Of a DNA stretch of 64,000 nt, positions 1-13,518 are shown piece by piece. Made by a program: the position numbers and the translations under genes. The notes under the pieces are model-generated. The model was not told the DNA's origin, made no database searches, and saw only the letters and a list, made by a program, of their open reading frames with translations. The DNA is from Dryas octopetala (lineage: Eukaryota; Streptophyta; Magnoliopsida; Rosales; Rosaceae): assembly GCA_963921425.1 (NCBI GenBank), contig OY992833.1:28258698-28322697 (forward strand), given 5' to 3'. Position 1 is the first letter of the stretch. Each line of letters begins with the position of its first letter.

Positions 1-283
1 GAATCTGTAATCAGTAAAATTAACCAGTCCTTCTGACTTTAAGCTAGAGTTTCAAAAACTGTTTACTCAGTCAACAAGGCAGACGACTGAAATTACCGGA
101 TATTTCCAAAACTAAGCTAGGGTGTGTGCTCAATGTCTACCTTCTATTTGCTCAGTCAACAAAACAAATAACTGAAACTTACTAGGTTTCTTTAAAACTA
201 AGCTATGGTTTGTGTTCAATGTCGACCTATGTATTGAAAGAAAACAAGTAAATTATGAAACATGAAAGCATTATCAAACATAC

Positions 284-3200
284 CTTGCTTATCCAATAAT
301 TTATCTTGCGATTAAGTATGTCTACTGGAATCCCAATTGCAGCTGCAAGATCTGTAGAGGTCCAGCTGAAAGTAGAAGATATAAATATAGTTATAATACA
401 CTGAACAATACAAAATGCATTAATATATTTCTGAGTTTACCTTGTCTGATCTTGAAATTGCATTATAATTGCTGCATGTGCAGGAGCTACCATGAACTGC
501 ATTGCTCTATCTTCAAATTGCAATTCCAACTACAACAGCACCAACCATCATAAATATTGTTAATGCCAATTGAGTGATTCAGGAAAGATGTAAAAGCTAA
601 GCAGGTCAAAATTCTCCATCTCACTAAGGGCATGAAATTTCAAGCAAACCTTGACAGTACCAAGATTTTTCTTCCACAATAGCTTACGAGGGGTCTTGAT
701 TTCATTAAACCTCTTTGCGTAATCAGAGAGTAGTTGGTCAACAGGACCAGGAACATTAAGGGACTCATCCTGAAAATTATTTTAAAGGTTAATCAAAGCG
801 CACTGGAAGTTTGTCACAATAAACAATGTAATTGAAATGAGAATAATTTAAGTGCTTAAACACTTCTAGACATCATCATATTTATATGTATGGTATCTGT
901 GATTGAAAAGAAAATGTAAATGTACCCTCTCAACCTTGAGGGTCCAAGAAGATATTTCAAATTATGAGAATATGAATCCATCGTCCATTATCCTTTACCT
1001 TTCAAATTAAATTAAATTAAATGATATTATCACAGGCAACGATTCACTACCTGGATTGGAGGCCAGAAATTTGAAGAGATGATTGTAGCATCAAGAACAT
1101 CCATGGATACCTCCTTATCCTGCTCATCACCTAAGCATACATCTACCCAAAGTAAGTGGGAATTAAATAAATAATTATGGTCTTCTGGTAATGCGGGACT
1201 GCTGGAGAGATATAGCCTCAAAACCATCACCTATAGGGGAAAAAATATATAATCTGAAAGCTACCTGTTTGAGATGGCCGAGCTATGGTTGCTTTAATAT
1301 TTCCGTTTGTCCTCTTAGAATCAATCAGATCATTGAGCATAATTTCACATTTCTGCATGCTGCTCTCTCCAAAATGTATCTGAAGAATGATCATACAAAA
1401 CTGAACATTAAGGTAGGCAATTTGAAGACTACACAGACAATTCCTAACTTCACTCAATAGAGCCGATTAAACGAAGACACTACAAACTTTAATAAATAAA
1501 CCACTTGCCTTGAGGAGTTCAAGAGTACGTATTTCTGAATCTATGTCATAATCAGATTTGTTGAGAAGCTTTTCAGCCAGCATAACACGGTATTCATTAA
1601 CTAGTTGGTCTTTTGAACCAATTATGCCAACAATCATTCCAAGTATGTCAACCTTCCTTCGGTTCCTGCTACCTTTCAAAGGGTCAGCTTCTACAGGGTC
1701 AGGCTCCCAGCTGAAAGGGCAGAATTCATTTGGAGAAATACATCAGATAAGTATTACAGTAAGCAGAAAAATATAGCATCTGATTGGCCTAATATATACT
1801 AATTTGTTCCTATAACTTGCAAACAACTAAATTACATTTCTTCCACAGTCATGCTTATACACATACCGTGAAGCATTTATCCATGCTTGCTTGTCATCAG
1901 TGTGGAAATCATCATCAAGACCAGTGTTCTCTTGACTTTCTTCATCTCTATTTAATTCTTCCAGAAGGCTATCCCCAGCGCTCCCAGATACATTTGGATT
2001 CCCAGTCCCATCTGTAAGCATGGTCACAATGCACTTTATGGTGTCCTTCCTTCCCCTTAAATAGTCCCTTATTGGTTCACCAACTGCTTCGAGGAAAACA
2101 CCTGCTGGATCTATTGTCCGAAGTGCTTTAATTGTTGAAACATATTGATGCAAAATGTCATTGGTTGAGGCACCTGCAGTAAGTAAGCGATATCGTAGTG
2201 CGGAGATAAATGACTCGACCAGCTTAGAATGTTGTCCAGTGTATTCAAGACACTGTTTCAAATCTTCAATTGCAGGAGAGCTGCAAAACCCCAAAAGGAA
2301 AAAAAATTGATTAAGGACAGCCACCAGACCATCATCTTTCTTTGAGTGATTGCACACCAGACCAGACCCATTTCATAATCCTTCGTGTGTTAGAACTCAT
2401 GACCCCCAAAATACAGTACGGCTCTTAAAAACTACTGTGTTCCTCTCAACCCCTCCTCCTTATACAAGAAACCATACAGCAAGGCCAGTGAAAAAATTGA
2501 CTTCTCAATCAATAAATATCATAGTGCATTTTTACAATTGGAAACCTATAGAAAACCCAGTTTAAGAAAAAGAAGTACCTGTCAGGATAATCCACAATAA
2601 TCTCAAATAGTTTGGCTATTCTTAAATCTTGCAATGTTTCATAAGCAAAATACTCTAGTCGCAACTGCCATCTAACAAGTCCTTCAGATGGAGTATCAAT
2701 TCCAGGATAGCATGAAGAAGGGCATTTAGCCAAGGGTGATTTGAGACCGGAGGAAACACTATCATAACTAACAGAGTCACCAAGATAAGCAAGAAGGGCA
2801 CGCAAGAACTGAAGAGGCACGGCCTGCACAATACACCTTCAAATTTTAGTAATGAATTATCGGGTAGTTGAACTATTGGTGAGTGAACATATTCACAGCT
2901 TCAAAATTCTGCGAGGCACAAAAATGGGAAGGAAACAAAAGCACAGAAAAAAACCTCTATCCACCCCTTAATGGACTCCAAAACAGATATCCGATAATCA
3001 TCACCAGCGAGATTATGAACTTTGGTCTGCCATTAAACAGGACGAATTAGAAGTTAGTAAGAAAGACAAAATAAAAAGTAAAAGTCGGGATATCTAACGT
3101 GTACTAGATACCAGGGAAGATATGTATGATCACCTGTAGAAACAAAAAGATAGCAGAAGCATAGGCATCTTCAGTCATAGATGTAAATCCAAGACTTCTA

Positions 3201-4017
3201 AGATCACGAACAACCTTCCCTATGTTGTTGACCAACTTATTATTGTCCAAGAACCTGCCTTGCTGATAGCATTCATCAATCTCCATTTGCCCACTCCTGT
3301 ATGAGACTTTGCATTTGTCATCTAAATCCATATCATCCTCATCATCATCATCATGAGGGAAGTCTCCCCCCATTATAGTACTTAGTTCCTCCAACCTTCC
3401 CTTAAAATACCAGTGGAGTATCTCTAAGAATTAACAACATGGAGGCGTAAATGGAAATGGAAAACGAAAACAAGCACGTAAATTGAAAATCAAATCTTTT
3501 TTTATGTACCGGGAAAATGCCGAGGAAGAGTGGCCATAAGAACTGAAGAAACTGATAACTGGTACTTAGCAAAGAGCTCGACTCTGTAAATATCAGAATC
3601 ATGGCTTCCTTGGTTGTAAGACTGCAAAGCATGAACCAACATCAACAAGCACTTCTCCTGGTACTGCTTTTCCAGTGATATTTCTTCCAAAGCGTTGTAG
3701 AACACTTCCTCTTCCATCGACACGTCGTCGTTGTAAGCCTCGAAATGCCGCCAAAACTTCAATGCGCCATTTTTCTCGAAGGTTTTCTCGAGCGTCCCGA
3801 GGAAGTGGTCGCGGAGCAGAGACTTGAGGCCGTGCTTGCAGAGGCCGTGCACGTGATCTACGAATTGCGGACCGACCGAGAGGTCTCCGGCGCCGTTGAG
3901 AAGAGTGTCCGTCGCGGCACAGAAGCTTTCGTAGCTTTCGAGGATTTCGGTGATGGATTCGTCGCTGAGTGTGTCCAGAATCCCTAGATTACAAATTGAT
4001 GAAATCGAATCCGCCAT
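284..4017 (-). CDS. APC2: Anaphase-promoting complex subunit 2 (APC2), 3' end outside window
   Basis: Cullin-like scaffold of the APC/C ubiquitin ligase, which drives mitotic exit; with the RING subunit APC11 it forms the catalytic core. The ATG is at 4017 (MADSISSICNLGILDTLSDE). Eleven exons can be read: 4017-3510, 3423-3134, 3026-2955, 2823-2579, 2280-1867, 1710-1509, 1379-1265, 1130-1051, 769-650, 529-441 and 365-284. All are phase-consistent and give 739 codons. The amino-terminal helical repeats lie in exons 1-5. The cullin-homology core begins in exon 6 (DILGMIVGIIGSKDQLVNEY) and continues through IHFGESSMQKCEIMLNDLID and ISSNFWPPIQ. The last visible exon ends in KINYWISK. About 100 or more residues, including the terminal winged-helix domain, lie beyond base 1 (1-283 is intron). 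The exon 6 donor is GC rather than GT. Family length is roughly 865 aa, so this is a normal gene cut by the window edge. Confidence 0.95.
1380..1508 (-). other. APC2: GC-AG intron of APC2
   Basis: On the minus strand exon 6 ends ...CTCAAG and the intron starts GCAAGT (donor GC at 1508-1507). It ends TTCTTCAG before ATACATTTTGG at 1379. Joining here gives LELLK-IHFGESS, the continuous APC2 reading, and no GT donor in the vicinity keeps the frame. The consensus otherwise is perfect (AAG|GCAAGT), as is usual for plant GC-AG introns. Confidence 0.8.
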
Positions 4018-4232
4018 TGTTAAGCCCCTTGGAAGCTCGAAACCCTACAAACTACAAGTAGCCACTGCGCGCACACTGCACAGTTCAAACTTCAAACTTC
4101 AAACTCTACTTTTACGACAAGGAAAACGATGTCGTTTTTACAATGCGTGCAACGGCGTCGTTTCATGTCGATTCGATTATACTTCACTGATTAGGTCTCG
4201 TCTTCTGTATTCTAAGCCTGGTGTCGTCGGCG
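4018..4232. promoter_or_regulatory. Shared divergent promoter of APC2 and the UCP3-like carrier
   Basis: Only 215 bp separate the two start codons (4017 on minus, 4233 on plus), so both 5' UTRs and promoters must lie here or overlap the neighbouring coding sequence. The stretch holds a short direct repeat of TTCAAAC (about 4083-4101) and no clear TATA box. Both neighbours are housekeeping-type genes. Start sites cannot be placed from sequence. Confidence 0.6.
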
Positions 4233-5671
4233 ATGAAACCGAGCAATGAACATGGGCCTGAACGGGCCCACACAAAGATCCTACTGACATCTATCTCAGC
4301 CACGGTGGCGGAGACGACGACGTTCCCAATAGACCTGACGAAGACGAGGCTTCAGCTCCATGGCGAGTCGGTGGCGTCGACTCGGCCCACCAACGGGTTC
4401 CGAGTGGCCTCGGAGATCTTGCGCCAGCAAGGCCCTCTGGGGCTGTACAAGGGCTTGTCTCCTGCGATTCTCAGACACCTCTTTTACACGCCTATTCGTA
4501 TAGTCGGGTACGAGCACTTCAGAAATTATCTGAACAGCGATGGTGGGTCGCCCTCTCTCTCCGCTAAAGCTCTCTCCGGTGGACTCTCCGGCGTGGTCGC
4601 TCAGGTAACTTCGCTGTCTTATTGTCTTTAATTTATTGGGTTTTTTTTTTTTTTTTGCATTTAAATAGTGATATGTTGTTGGAATTGGGAAATTTGAAGT
4701 TGGTGTTAGTGTGTTACTGACTCATTTGAGAGAAAATTCGAAAGGAAAAAAAACTAGAAAGAAGGAAGAAGAAAATATTAAAGATGTAAGCTTGCTCCAA
4801 TTGACAATGAGAAAATATATGCTTGAGCCTTGAGTTTTGTGTGTCTTGTGGCTCATTATAAGAACAACCTATGGGGTGTTCAACTATGGATTCTATCAAC
4901 TGTCTTGAAGATTAGCCTAGTTTAAGTATTTCACATTGAATTTGCTTGAATCTCATACTTCAACTGAACCAACTAATAAACCGTGCTATGCTGGCCTACT
5001 TGGATTTGCTGTGCATTTCTTTGCTGATCTAATGCAATGATTGATTAGGCTAACTGCTTTGATTTTCTTTAAACTCTGCATTTGCTTCAAAATGAATAGT
5101 ATTCTTCTGTTTACTGCTAGTAGTACAGGTAGTGGCAAGCCCTGCAGATCTTGTTAAGGTGAGGATGCAAGCAGATGGTCGGATGGTAAGCCAAGGCTTT
5201 CAACCGAGGTACTCGGGGTGTTTCAATGCTTTAAACAAGATCGTTCGAGCAGAAGGTGTCGGAGGACTTTGGAAAGGGGTATTCCCGAATGTCCAAAGAG
5301 CATTCTTAGTGAACATGGGAGAATTGGCTTGTTATGATCATGCAAAACGCTTTGTTGTCATAAACCAGATTTCTGAGGATAACATATATGCCCACACTCT
5401 AGCGTCGATTATGTCAGGCCTTTCAGCAACTGCCTTGAGTTGTCCTGCCGATGTGGTAAAGACGAGAATGATGAATCAATCAAAAAGCAAGGAAGGGAAG
5501 GTTATGTACAAGAGTTCCTATGATTGTCTGGTGAAGACTGTCAAAGTTGAAGGTTTAAGAGCACTGTGGAAAGGGTTCTTTCCTACATGGGCAAGGCTTG
5601 GTCCTTGGCAATTTGTGTTCTGGGTCTCATATGAGAAGTTTCGACAAATTGCAGGGTTCTCTTCCTTCTGA
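4233..5671 (+). CDS. PUMP3: Mitochondrial uncoupling protein 3-like carrier (UCP3/PUMP3 type)
   Basis: Mitochondrial carrier (SLC25) family inner-membrane transporter. Two exons, 4233-4604 and 5129-5671, join in phase 0 (GVVAQ-VVASPADLVK) to give 304 aa. Three Solcar repeats of about 100 residues are visible, each with the PX[D/E]XX[K/R] signature: PIDLTKTR, PADLVKVR and PADVVKTR. The sequence follows Arabidopsis UCP3/PUMP3 closely along its length, for example in GLYKGLSPAI, RHLFYTPIRI and the carboxyl end WVSYEKFR. The ATG at 4233 (MKPSNEHGPE) was chosen because the upstream in-frame codon at 4221 is GTG. The real substrate of plant UCP3 is not settled; other plant UCPs exchange amino acids and dicarboxylates. 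No defects seen. Confidence 0.93.
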
Positions 5672-8204
5672 TGAATCTTCTGATCCACTCTCACCTTGCA
5701 GATTCCCATCTGTAATTCTCTATGGCTAATCATATTCCTTTTTCAAGTTTAAGATTTAAGAAGATGCCCCACATGTTAAAATGCGAAAGTTGGGCACATC
5801 TTGTTATTCAAATATCATCGTTATAGGGGTGATCTATGATGATATAACTATATAAGATGACAGAGGCCATGCCAATTATGCCACAGGCACAGAGCAAGCA
5901 GGCCCTTATTGTGGAATTATCAGTTTCATGAGTTTTTTTTTTTTTTTTCTTCTCTGTACCTCTTTGATAAGCCAGGAAACAATCAAGATTGTTGCCTTCA
6001 CAATTTGCAATGAAGAAAGATTCAATTTACAGTGGAATTTCTATTCACTAGTTGTGCTTGTAAGCTTTACCCATGTGCCATGATACACACGTGCCTATCT
6101 TTTTACACCCCATTCGTGATGTAGCAATGTGTTCTGTATGTAAATATCTGATGAGAACATTCTAGACTCTCAAATAGCATCGTGTGATTGACTGTAGCTG
6201 TGATTTGATAGAACCTAAGTGAGAAACGAAATCCTCAATCAAAGTGAACTGTGGGCCGAAGCCCCGGCCCCTATGCAATTAGGACGGCCCACATACTGTA
6301 TAGTACTGATATGGTGATGTCTTGTATGTCCCTTTGAGTTTGATCACATGGCTACAAAGTAAATCTTTAGAGTATATGGTACATCCGTACATACAAGTAG
6401 CTAGAATTTACATCCAGTTGGTCCCTCTGTCAACAACATTCATTTAGTAATTAGTACTCCTCACAAAGCCTGTGTGTACGTGTGTCGTGTGTCGTGGTGA
6501 TATATAATTATATGTATGTAACCATCTTCCAGTGATGTTGGCAACGGCCTTTAACTGGGGCATAAGTGCATAACTGCCCTATATATTTAAGACACCCTGC
6601 TGGGGTGCCACCCAGAACCGTATAGCTAGGTCAGACAAGAAGCTGTATGAATTTAGTACACAGTAGTGGAGTAAATGAATAATCATTCTCAATTGAGAAA
6701 AATTTCATTCGGCTGATGAATTTGGTACTTCAATTCAATAATATTATAATACCTATTTTTTTATACAAAAATTATCTCTTAAAAATGCCAAATCAATTAG
6801 TATCCCAATTATAAGTAAATTTTTCTCCACTCAATATAGCCAACTGTAGCGCCAGCAAGGCCTAATATTTAGGACTGTACTCTGCTCAAGCAACAGTACT
6901 ACTGTAGCATTCAAGCTAAGACACAAACTATTTATATATATGTGTGTGTGTGAATGTATTTAATATTTATAGTGGAATAATCATTCTCTTTCTCACTACC
7001 TTCCTTACCACTCGCAAGGTCCTATTGTTGACAGGTACGAAAGATTTTTAATAAATTGCAGTACAATTTATTTTTCATTTATGAACTGGCAGTGGCACAT
7101 GAAATTGCAGGTTTAATTGCATTGCACTACTTGTTGGGTGTCGACAGCACTATTACTGCTAAAGGGAAATTTGATAGCTAGGGCCTCCGGCCAGCCACCT
7201 TATAGTTTTCTCTGTTCTGGCCGCGTATGGGTCCCATGCATGTAGCTAAAATAAGAAAATCATGTGTAGATGGTAAAATCCTTGATTAATTAATTTAGCA
7301 TGACCTAAAGATGGATATTGACGGATGAAATTATGCATGCATATATATGTTGTAGTTGAGAGAGCTGTTACATGCACATGAATAATTGTCAATCATTAAT
7401 TATTATTGTTAGAGAACGTAGAATTTCACGTTGGAAAATCTAAATTTTGCATAATAATATTTAAGTTTTTAGATCTTTTCACTCATAACTAATTCATTTC
7501 AATTTGAACATTTTAAATTTAATATGATATTCAAGTTGAGTTTGATTTGATCATAGGGTGCTTCACGTTACCTAATACATCTGATCTATGATCTTAGGCC
7601 CTCCCCTCATAACTAATTAATTTTATATTGTCTATTGGATCTAATTCTAACAAATATATCTGTTGTGGGAACCACACAAATCCTTAGCATTTGGTTTGCT
7701 GCTAAAGATTAATCCAGATCTCCATTATATATATATATATATATATACATGCTTTTTTCTAATAATCAAATAACAAAAAATTTGAAGGGTAAGGAATTAA
7801 TGGTAAGAATTCAATTTGCTCTCAACGGATGATGTGGAAGCCCAAGGACCACAAGGGAGCAAATAAACATTAAATAAGTTGTATTTTCTTCTTTATGAAG
7901 AATTAAATGGTACAATTAATTACGAGAGAAAGAACTTAAAAGCAAAACGAGTATAGTGCTACCCACTAGCCAGTACCCATATGAAGAGCTAGCTTGATGT
8001 TGGCCTAAATGCATGTCTAATAGTAATTATGGTATTGGACTATGGGAGCAATTTCTCAACTGCCAAAAAAGGTGTGAAATAAACCACGTACTCAGTGGCT
8101 ATAAAGTTGAAGTAGGTAAAAAAAATAGTAGAAGTAGGTAAATCGATCGACCATGAAAATTAACCATGCAACGTGAAAATCATTTCAACATATATACTAT
8201 TACA

Positions 8205-8388
8205 ACAAATTATTGTATGTGACCGTAATATATAATACGTGACATGACATATGTATGATTTTAAAAATATTTTTTAAAATTTAAGATTTTTAAAATTAAT
8301 AATTATATACGTGTTATAATTTAAATAAATTAATAACATTACGTCATTATATTACGTGATATTACAATCACACACAATAATTTCTCCA
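8205..8388. repeat. MITE, family M2, copy 1
   Basis: About 185 bp with inverted ends: left AAATTATTGTATGTGACCGT, and the right end reads AAATTATTGTGTGTGATTGT on the opposite strand. The centre is AT-rich. A second member with the same ends and the same internal ACGTCATNATATTACGTGAT-like block lies at about 31920-32152. No coding capacity. Target duplication could not be assigned. Confidence 0.6.
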
Positions 8389-11300
8389 TAATCACTCCAG
8401 TACTAAATTGTGAACACATACATTTCATCATAATATCTCACTAGCTTGTAGAGTCACCTTCAATTCGATATGAATTCCATGTCTTCAGGGACCTTAATTT
8501 ATCGCCAAATATCTTATTTTCAATGTATATCTATCTTAAATATTCCAAGTAACTCGAAATTAATTAATTTCCCAAGATGCTTAATCATATCTTATTATAA
8601 TTTTGATTGTGATTTTGAAGGGAATTAGGCATATACATTTGGTATTATATTCCTTAAAACTATATAGTTTACAAGTTTTAATTAAAATTATATGTGGCTT
8701 AGATTTAAGTTTTCACTCTGATGTGTTCAAAATTTGATAGTTAAAAGCTAAAAAATTTAATTTTAATAGCAATTCTACACTTTAAAATAAGCAAATTATG
8801 TCGAAAGTAAAATAAAAAATGGGAAAAAAAAAAGCTGCTACCGACAATGCCGGAAGTGATTCTACAATGCTGATTGATGGGGCCCATTTGTCGTTAGATT
8901 AACGTTGAGTCTATCCGCCTTATCATTTGCTTTTAGATCGACTCTAAGTCTATTCGGATCGACATGAGAACAATCACATATATGTATATAGTCATGAATA
9001 CATTGATCGTTAATGAATATTAATCATGTAGAGGCCATAATATTTTGCACTGTAGTTTCATTAATTGCGTGTTGGTAGATTATAATTAATATATGGAAAA
9101 CTTCTATTTAGGTTCTTTAATTTAATAATTTACTGATTAAAGTCTTATGATTTTTAAAATTTTAACTAAAGTCCAATAATATTATAATAATTTCATATTA
9201 CATAATATTGGTCCATTAGTTTCACTTTTTTTACACATACCAAGTGTGAGCTCTTTGCGGTCATTTTTGAGTGTTCGGTAGTGCATTTTTATTTTTTCTC
9301 AAACCCTGATTTGTTGGCTTTAATCTAAAATCTCATAGTTAAAATCTAATATGCAGCCTCTACAAACCTCATTTTATATCCTAGAAAGGTATGAGGTGAA
9401 CTCGTACCTTATATCCTCAAAAAAAAAAAAATTAAAACATATTTCTTTGACAAGGCAATGATCAAAAGACTTTATTTAGAAGAATAAGGACTTTTTTTGG
9501 AAAAAAAAAAAAAAAAGTCATAAATTTTTTTTATAAATAAGAAATGTTAGAAGGATTAAACTCTAATTTTTTTTCTTAATATATTTGTCATAGCTAATTA
9601 ACGGAGTTATCTTTGCTGTAGTTCTACGATGCTGACTGATCACGCTGAGTCCAACCGGACATAAAAATAATTATATATGTATCTAACAGTCATGAATTTT
9701 ATTATTAATCTTATCATTTATATATGTTCGAATATTAATCATGTACATGCCATTTTCTAATGTAATTTCATTAATTGTTGGTGGATTATTATTAATATCT
9801 TTGTCATAGCTAATTAACTGAGTTATCAGACTTATAATGAATATTTTGAAAGCTAGTTAATTAATCAGTACTTTCGCCCATTGTTCATCAATATTATATA
9901 GTCCATGGAAGGCATGTATATAGCAAAAATCAGGAAATAATTACATACATATATATATGCATATATATCATCAGTCATAAATCCACAGAAAGTAGTTTGA
10001 TAGGCATATGGGACCCGTATTTATAACATGGGGTGGTAATTTTATTGCTGTGAGAGAAAAAGCCATTTAATTACAAAGCCCTCCACTTCAACACCATTCA
10101 ATATTAAGTTTCAGAAATTGGGAGGTTCATATAAATGGGGTTTTCTTTCTTAATAATCAATGCATTTACTTTTCTGTGCAGAGATTTATTATGATCTAAT
10201 TATTTTGTCCTATACATACCAATGCAAATTATTAAAAGTATACCGCTATAGTTCTGATCGATCAGTCGATGAACCATGCATGTATATACATTTTGGTGAG
10301 AAGATCAAGTGCATTAACTAAAAGGATTTTGTCATGAAAGACGTTGATGATGACATGTACAGTTTTTTTAAGCAATATTGATGAGAGAAATTATATGTTT
10401 CTTTGTTTGTTTATAATGATAAAGTGGTCTAATTAAGTAATGTATATATATATATGCAACATAAATTGGAGGATTCTACATGGGACTTCCATTGTTTTTT
10501 TTTTTTCAATCCAAGTTAAGCTCATAAAATGAATCACGTACACTAGCTAATTTTTTTAATAGGCATTTTGTTCCTTTAATTATGACCTGTGTGTTAAGTT
10601 TTATTTCAAATTAAAATTTAGTAAATTAAGCCAACAAACTTTTAAAAATATGTTAATGTAGGCAAATTTTTTAGAATTTCATTATGTTTTCGTCTAATAG
10701 ATATCATGCATATGTCTTTTGTATAATAAAAAAAAGGACAATTCTCCGAAGTCTTACATGAGTCCTGTGAGTCCGTCACAATTCACTCATAATTCGACCA
10801 AATTTTATTGTTTTCATGACCTAAATTTTGAGAAAGAGGATAAATTTTTGACGAGTCCAAAACTAGTAGTCATTAACAAGACCATTACCTAGTAGCCATT
10901 AACTATACCAACAAGTAACAACTAGCAGTCCTTAAACTAATTATGATCGATTGTTAACCATTTGTTAATCTTAGGACCCGGTTAGCCAGAAGACGGACCG
11001 GCAGGGGAGTAGCCAATTACAAGTTGGTAGCTGGCGCGAGTCGACGACCTAGCACAGTCACATGTAGGCTGTTATGACGGGAGCTGTTTAGAGGTAAAAA
11101 GCTACTGTAAAAGTGTAAATTGTAGACAGAAGTATTAAAAAAAGTAGTACACATAATTATGAAATAATAGAAGTCCCACCCCATTCTACTTAAATTCAAT
11201 AAAAAAGATAAAAATTGCGAGACATTCACGCATGAGAAAACTGTGGCAGTGTCAATATATTATACATCAAATCACAAACAGCCGGATATGGCTAGTATAT

Positions 11301-12090
11301 GATAGCTACGCCAGTTTCATCGATATATATTCGAGCAAAGCAATTAGTTTGGTCCATATATACTCTAGATGTACGTACGTATATATATATACATTGTTAC
11401 ACAGATGTTACTCTGTGCAATTATTGTAGTTGAATTTCACAGGCTGAGACATAAATTACACATATATAAATCTGACACCTATTAGGTGCCTATAGCTCTT
11501 TTACATATCTGTTCATGGCAGGTGAATTATTCAATTGTGCAGGCTTGGTATTTACCTTTAATCAGAGAAACTCAACAGCTTCGGGGAAGTATGTACAAGT
11601 GTACTGTCAGCCGGCCTAAGTACCCAAACATTCAGACTAAAAGCCAAAACAAAAAATAAAAATACAAAAAATTATTTGAAATAATCCATATATTATAATG
11701 TGATATAACAAATTTATATATAAAAATATTATTAGACGACAAATTAATATTTATTAGATATAATATTAATAACTCTCGATTATGTAGATTAATTTCTCCA
11801 AAAATACCCACAAATTTCTAATACATAAAGGCCTAGATTGAAAAAAAGTAGCCAGCATCATAAAGACATTGTCCCTATATCTATCTAGCTAATATATACA
11901 GTATTTTTGAAACTGCGTACTGTGGCACAGCTAGTAGCAGTACTAAATAAAAGTAAAATTTCAAAACCACCTACATAGGCTACATATACATATATATGAA
12001 AATTACATTTTAATTTTGACACAAAATTTCAATAGAGGCTACTCCATATAACTAAATTCAAGTCCATCAACATCACAAATATTAATACAG

Positions 12091-12286
12091 TAGTGCTACA
12101 TATACCACATTTTTATACCATAATTTCATACCACCTTATGTGGCAACTTACATGGCATTCATACATTGGATACTAAAAAATAAAAAGAAAAACCCAAAAA
12201 GAAAAAGAAAAACTTTGTCCAATAAAGTAATGACACGTCAGATGGTATAAAAATGTGGTATAAGAATGTGGTAAGTATAGCATTAT
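12091..12286 (+). repeat. MITE, family M1, copy 1
   Basis: About 195 bp. The left end is TAGTGCTACATATACCACAT; the right end reads TAATGCTATACTTACCACAT on the opposite strand. The internal purine-rich block (AAAAAGAAAAACCC...) and ACATTGGATACTAAAAAATA are shared with copies at about 19312-19508 (same orientation) and 23512-23708 (opposite orientation). Non-coding. It lies about 0.7 kb upstream of the MYB gene. Confidence 0.75.
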
Positions 12287-12763
12287 TCATATTAATATAT
12301 TATTGTGTATGAGATTTGGATTGGTTTTATGATAAATTAACAAGTAAATTGTGTCTCTCAATTCTCCGACAAATCCTACTATATATTAAAATAATTAATT
12401 AAAAGAGATAAATAAGATGATCGAATTGATTATTTAAAAATCTAATAATCCCAAATTAATTGATAATAGATATATAAAAAACTCCAATATTTTAGATATT
12501 GTAATTAATATATGACCTAGAACTTTGGATGTGAGATTTTATATTAATCCTCAACACAAACTACACAATTATAAAGGCAAAAATATATATATATATATAT
12601 ATATGTATACTAAAACCAGTGGATGGACACCACGTGTCCCCCAACATTCTTTAGCATCCCAAGATTCCCAACCGTGTAGAATGACTAGCTGGTCCATTGA
12701 AGTTAAGGGCATAATGGTCATGATGATGATGATGATCCTCCACCTATTTAATTCTTTATCCTC

Positions 12764-12771
12764 TATATATA
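12764..12771 (+). promoter_or_regulatory. Candidate TATA box of the MYB gene
   Basis: TATATATA preceded by a CT-rich stretch, about 200 bp upstream of the MYB start codon and after a GAT-triplet run (about 12719-12736). The position suits a 5' UTR of about 170 bases. TA runs are common in this DNA, so the call is tentative. Confidence 0.35.
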
Positions 12772-12963
12772 TTGGACTCACCTTTCTGGTATTTCCCAAT
12801 CTCGAACCACCTGGTATTTTTCTTTAGATATATCCCCAGCAGTACTACTTTTAGGCCTAGCTAATTCAGCTTGAGTTGATCGAGCTACATATCTTTGATC
12901 TACATAACATTTCGATCGATCGGTTCGCCAGATAGCTAGCAAGGAAGGCTTGATCGTAAGAAA

Positions 12964-13487
12964 ATGGGGAGGTCTCCATGCTGTGAGAAGGTGGGTTTGA
13001 AAAAAGGACCATGGACTCCGGAGGAAGACCAAAAGCTATTGACTTACATCGAACAGCATGGCCATGGAAGCTGGCGTGCCTTGCCAACAAAAGCAGGTAC
13101 GTGTTAATTAATTAATTAATTAATTTACAAACTAATTACAAGGACTACTACTACTACTTACCTTTATACCTTTTATATTATTTAGTAAAATATTATATTA
13201 GACATGCACGTACAGTTATAGTGGTCATAATACTCTTTAATTTTTGGTGGTTAATTAATTTGTAATGTAATCACATGTATAGGGCTTCAAAGATGTGGGA
13301 AGAGCTGTAGACTGAGGTGGACTAATTACCTGAGGCCTGATATCAAAAGAGGAAAGTTTAGCTTGCAAGAAGAACAGACCATCATTCAACTCCATGCTCT
13401 TCTCGGAAACAGGTAATATCTGTTAATCATGACGAGCTAGTGTGATCATCATATCACTGCAACAGTGAATTTTCACTAGATTAATTA

Positions 13488-13518
<31 letters not shown>

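Larger units (their letters stand above)
5672..12963. other. 7.3 kb AT-rich spacer without genes
   Basis: No ORF with family similarity or convincing codon use was found on either strand. Open frames at 11017-11430 and 12525-12827 are short and low-complexity. The stretch holds TA-dinucleotide runs (about 7726-7747, 9950-9968, 10443-10456, 12584-12604), poly-T/A tracts and two MITEs described separately. The last few hundred bases should contain the MYB promoter. Confidence 0.7.

Noticed and set aside
1191-1460. Plus-strand 89-aa frame over the APC2 region
   Set aside because: Lies opposite APC2 exon 7 and its flanking introns; no domain, and the minus-strand exon is well supported.
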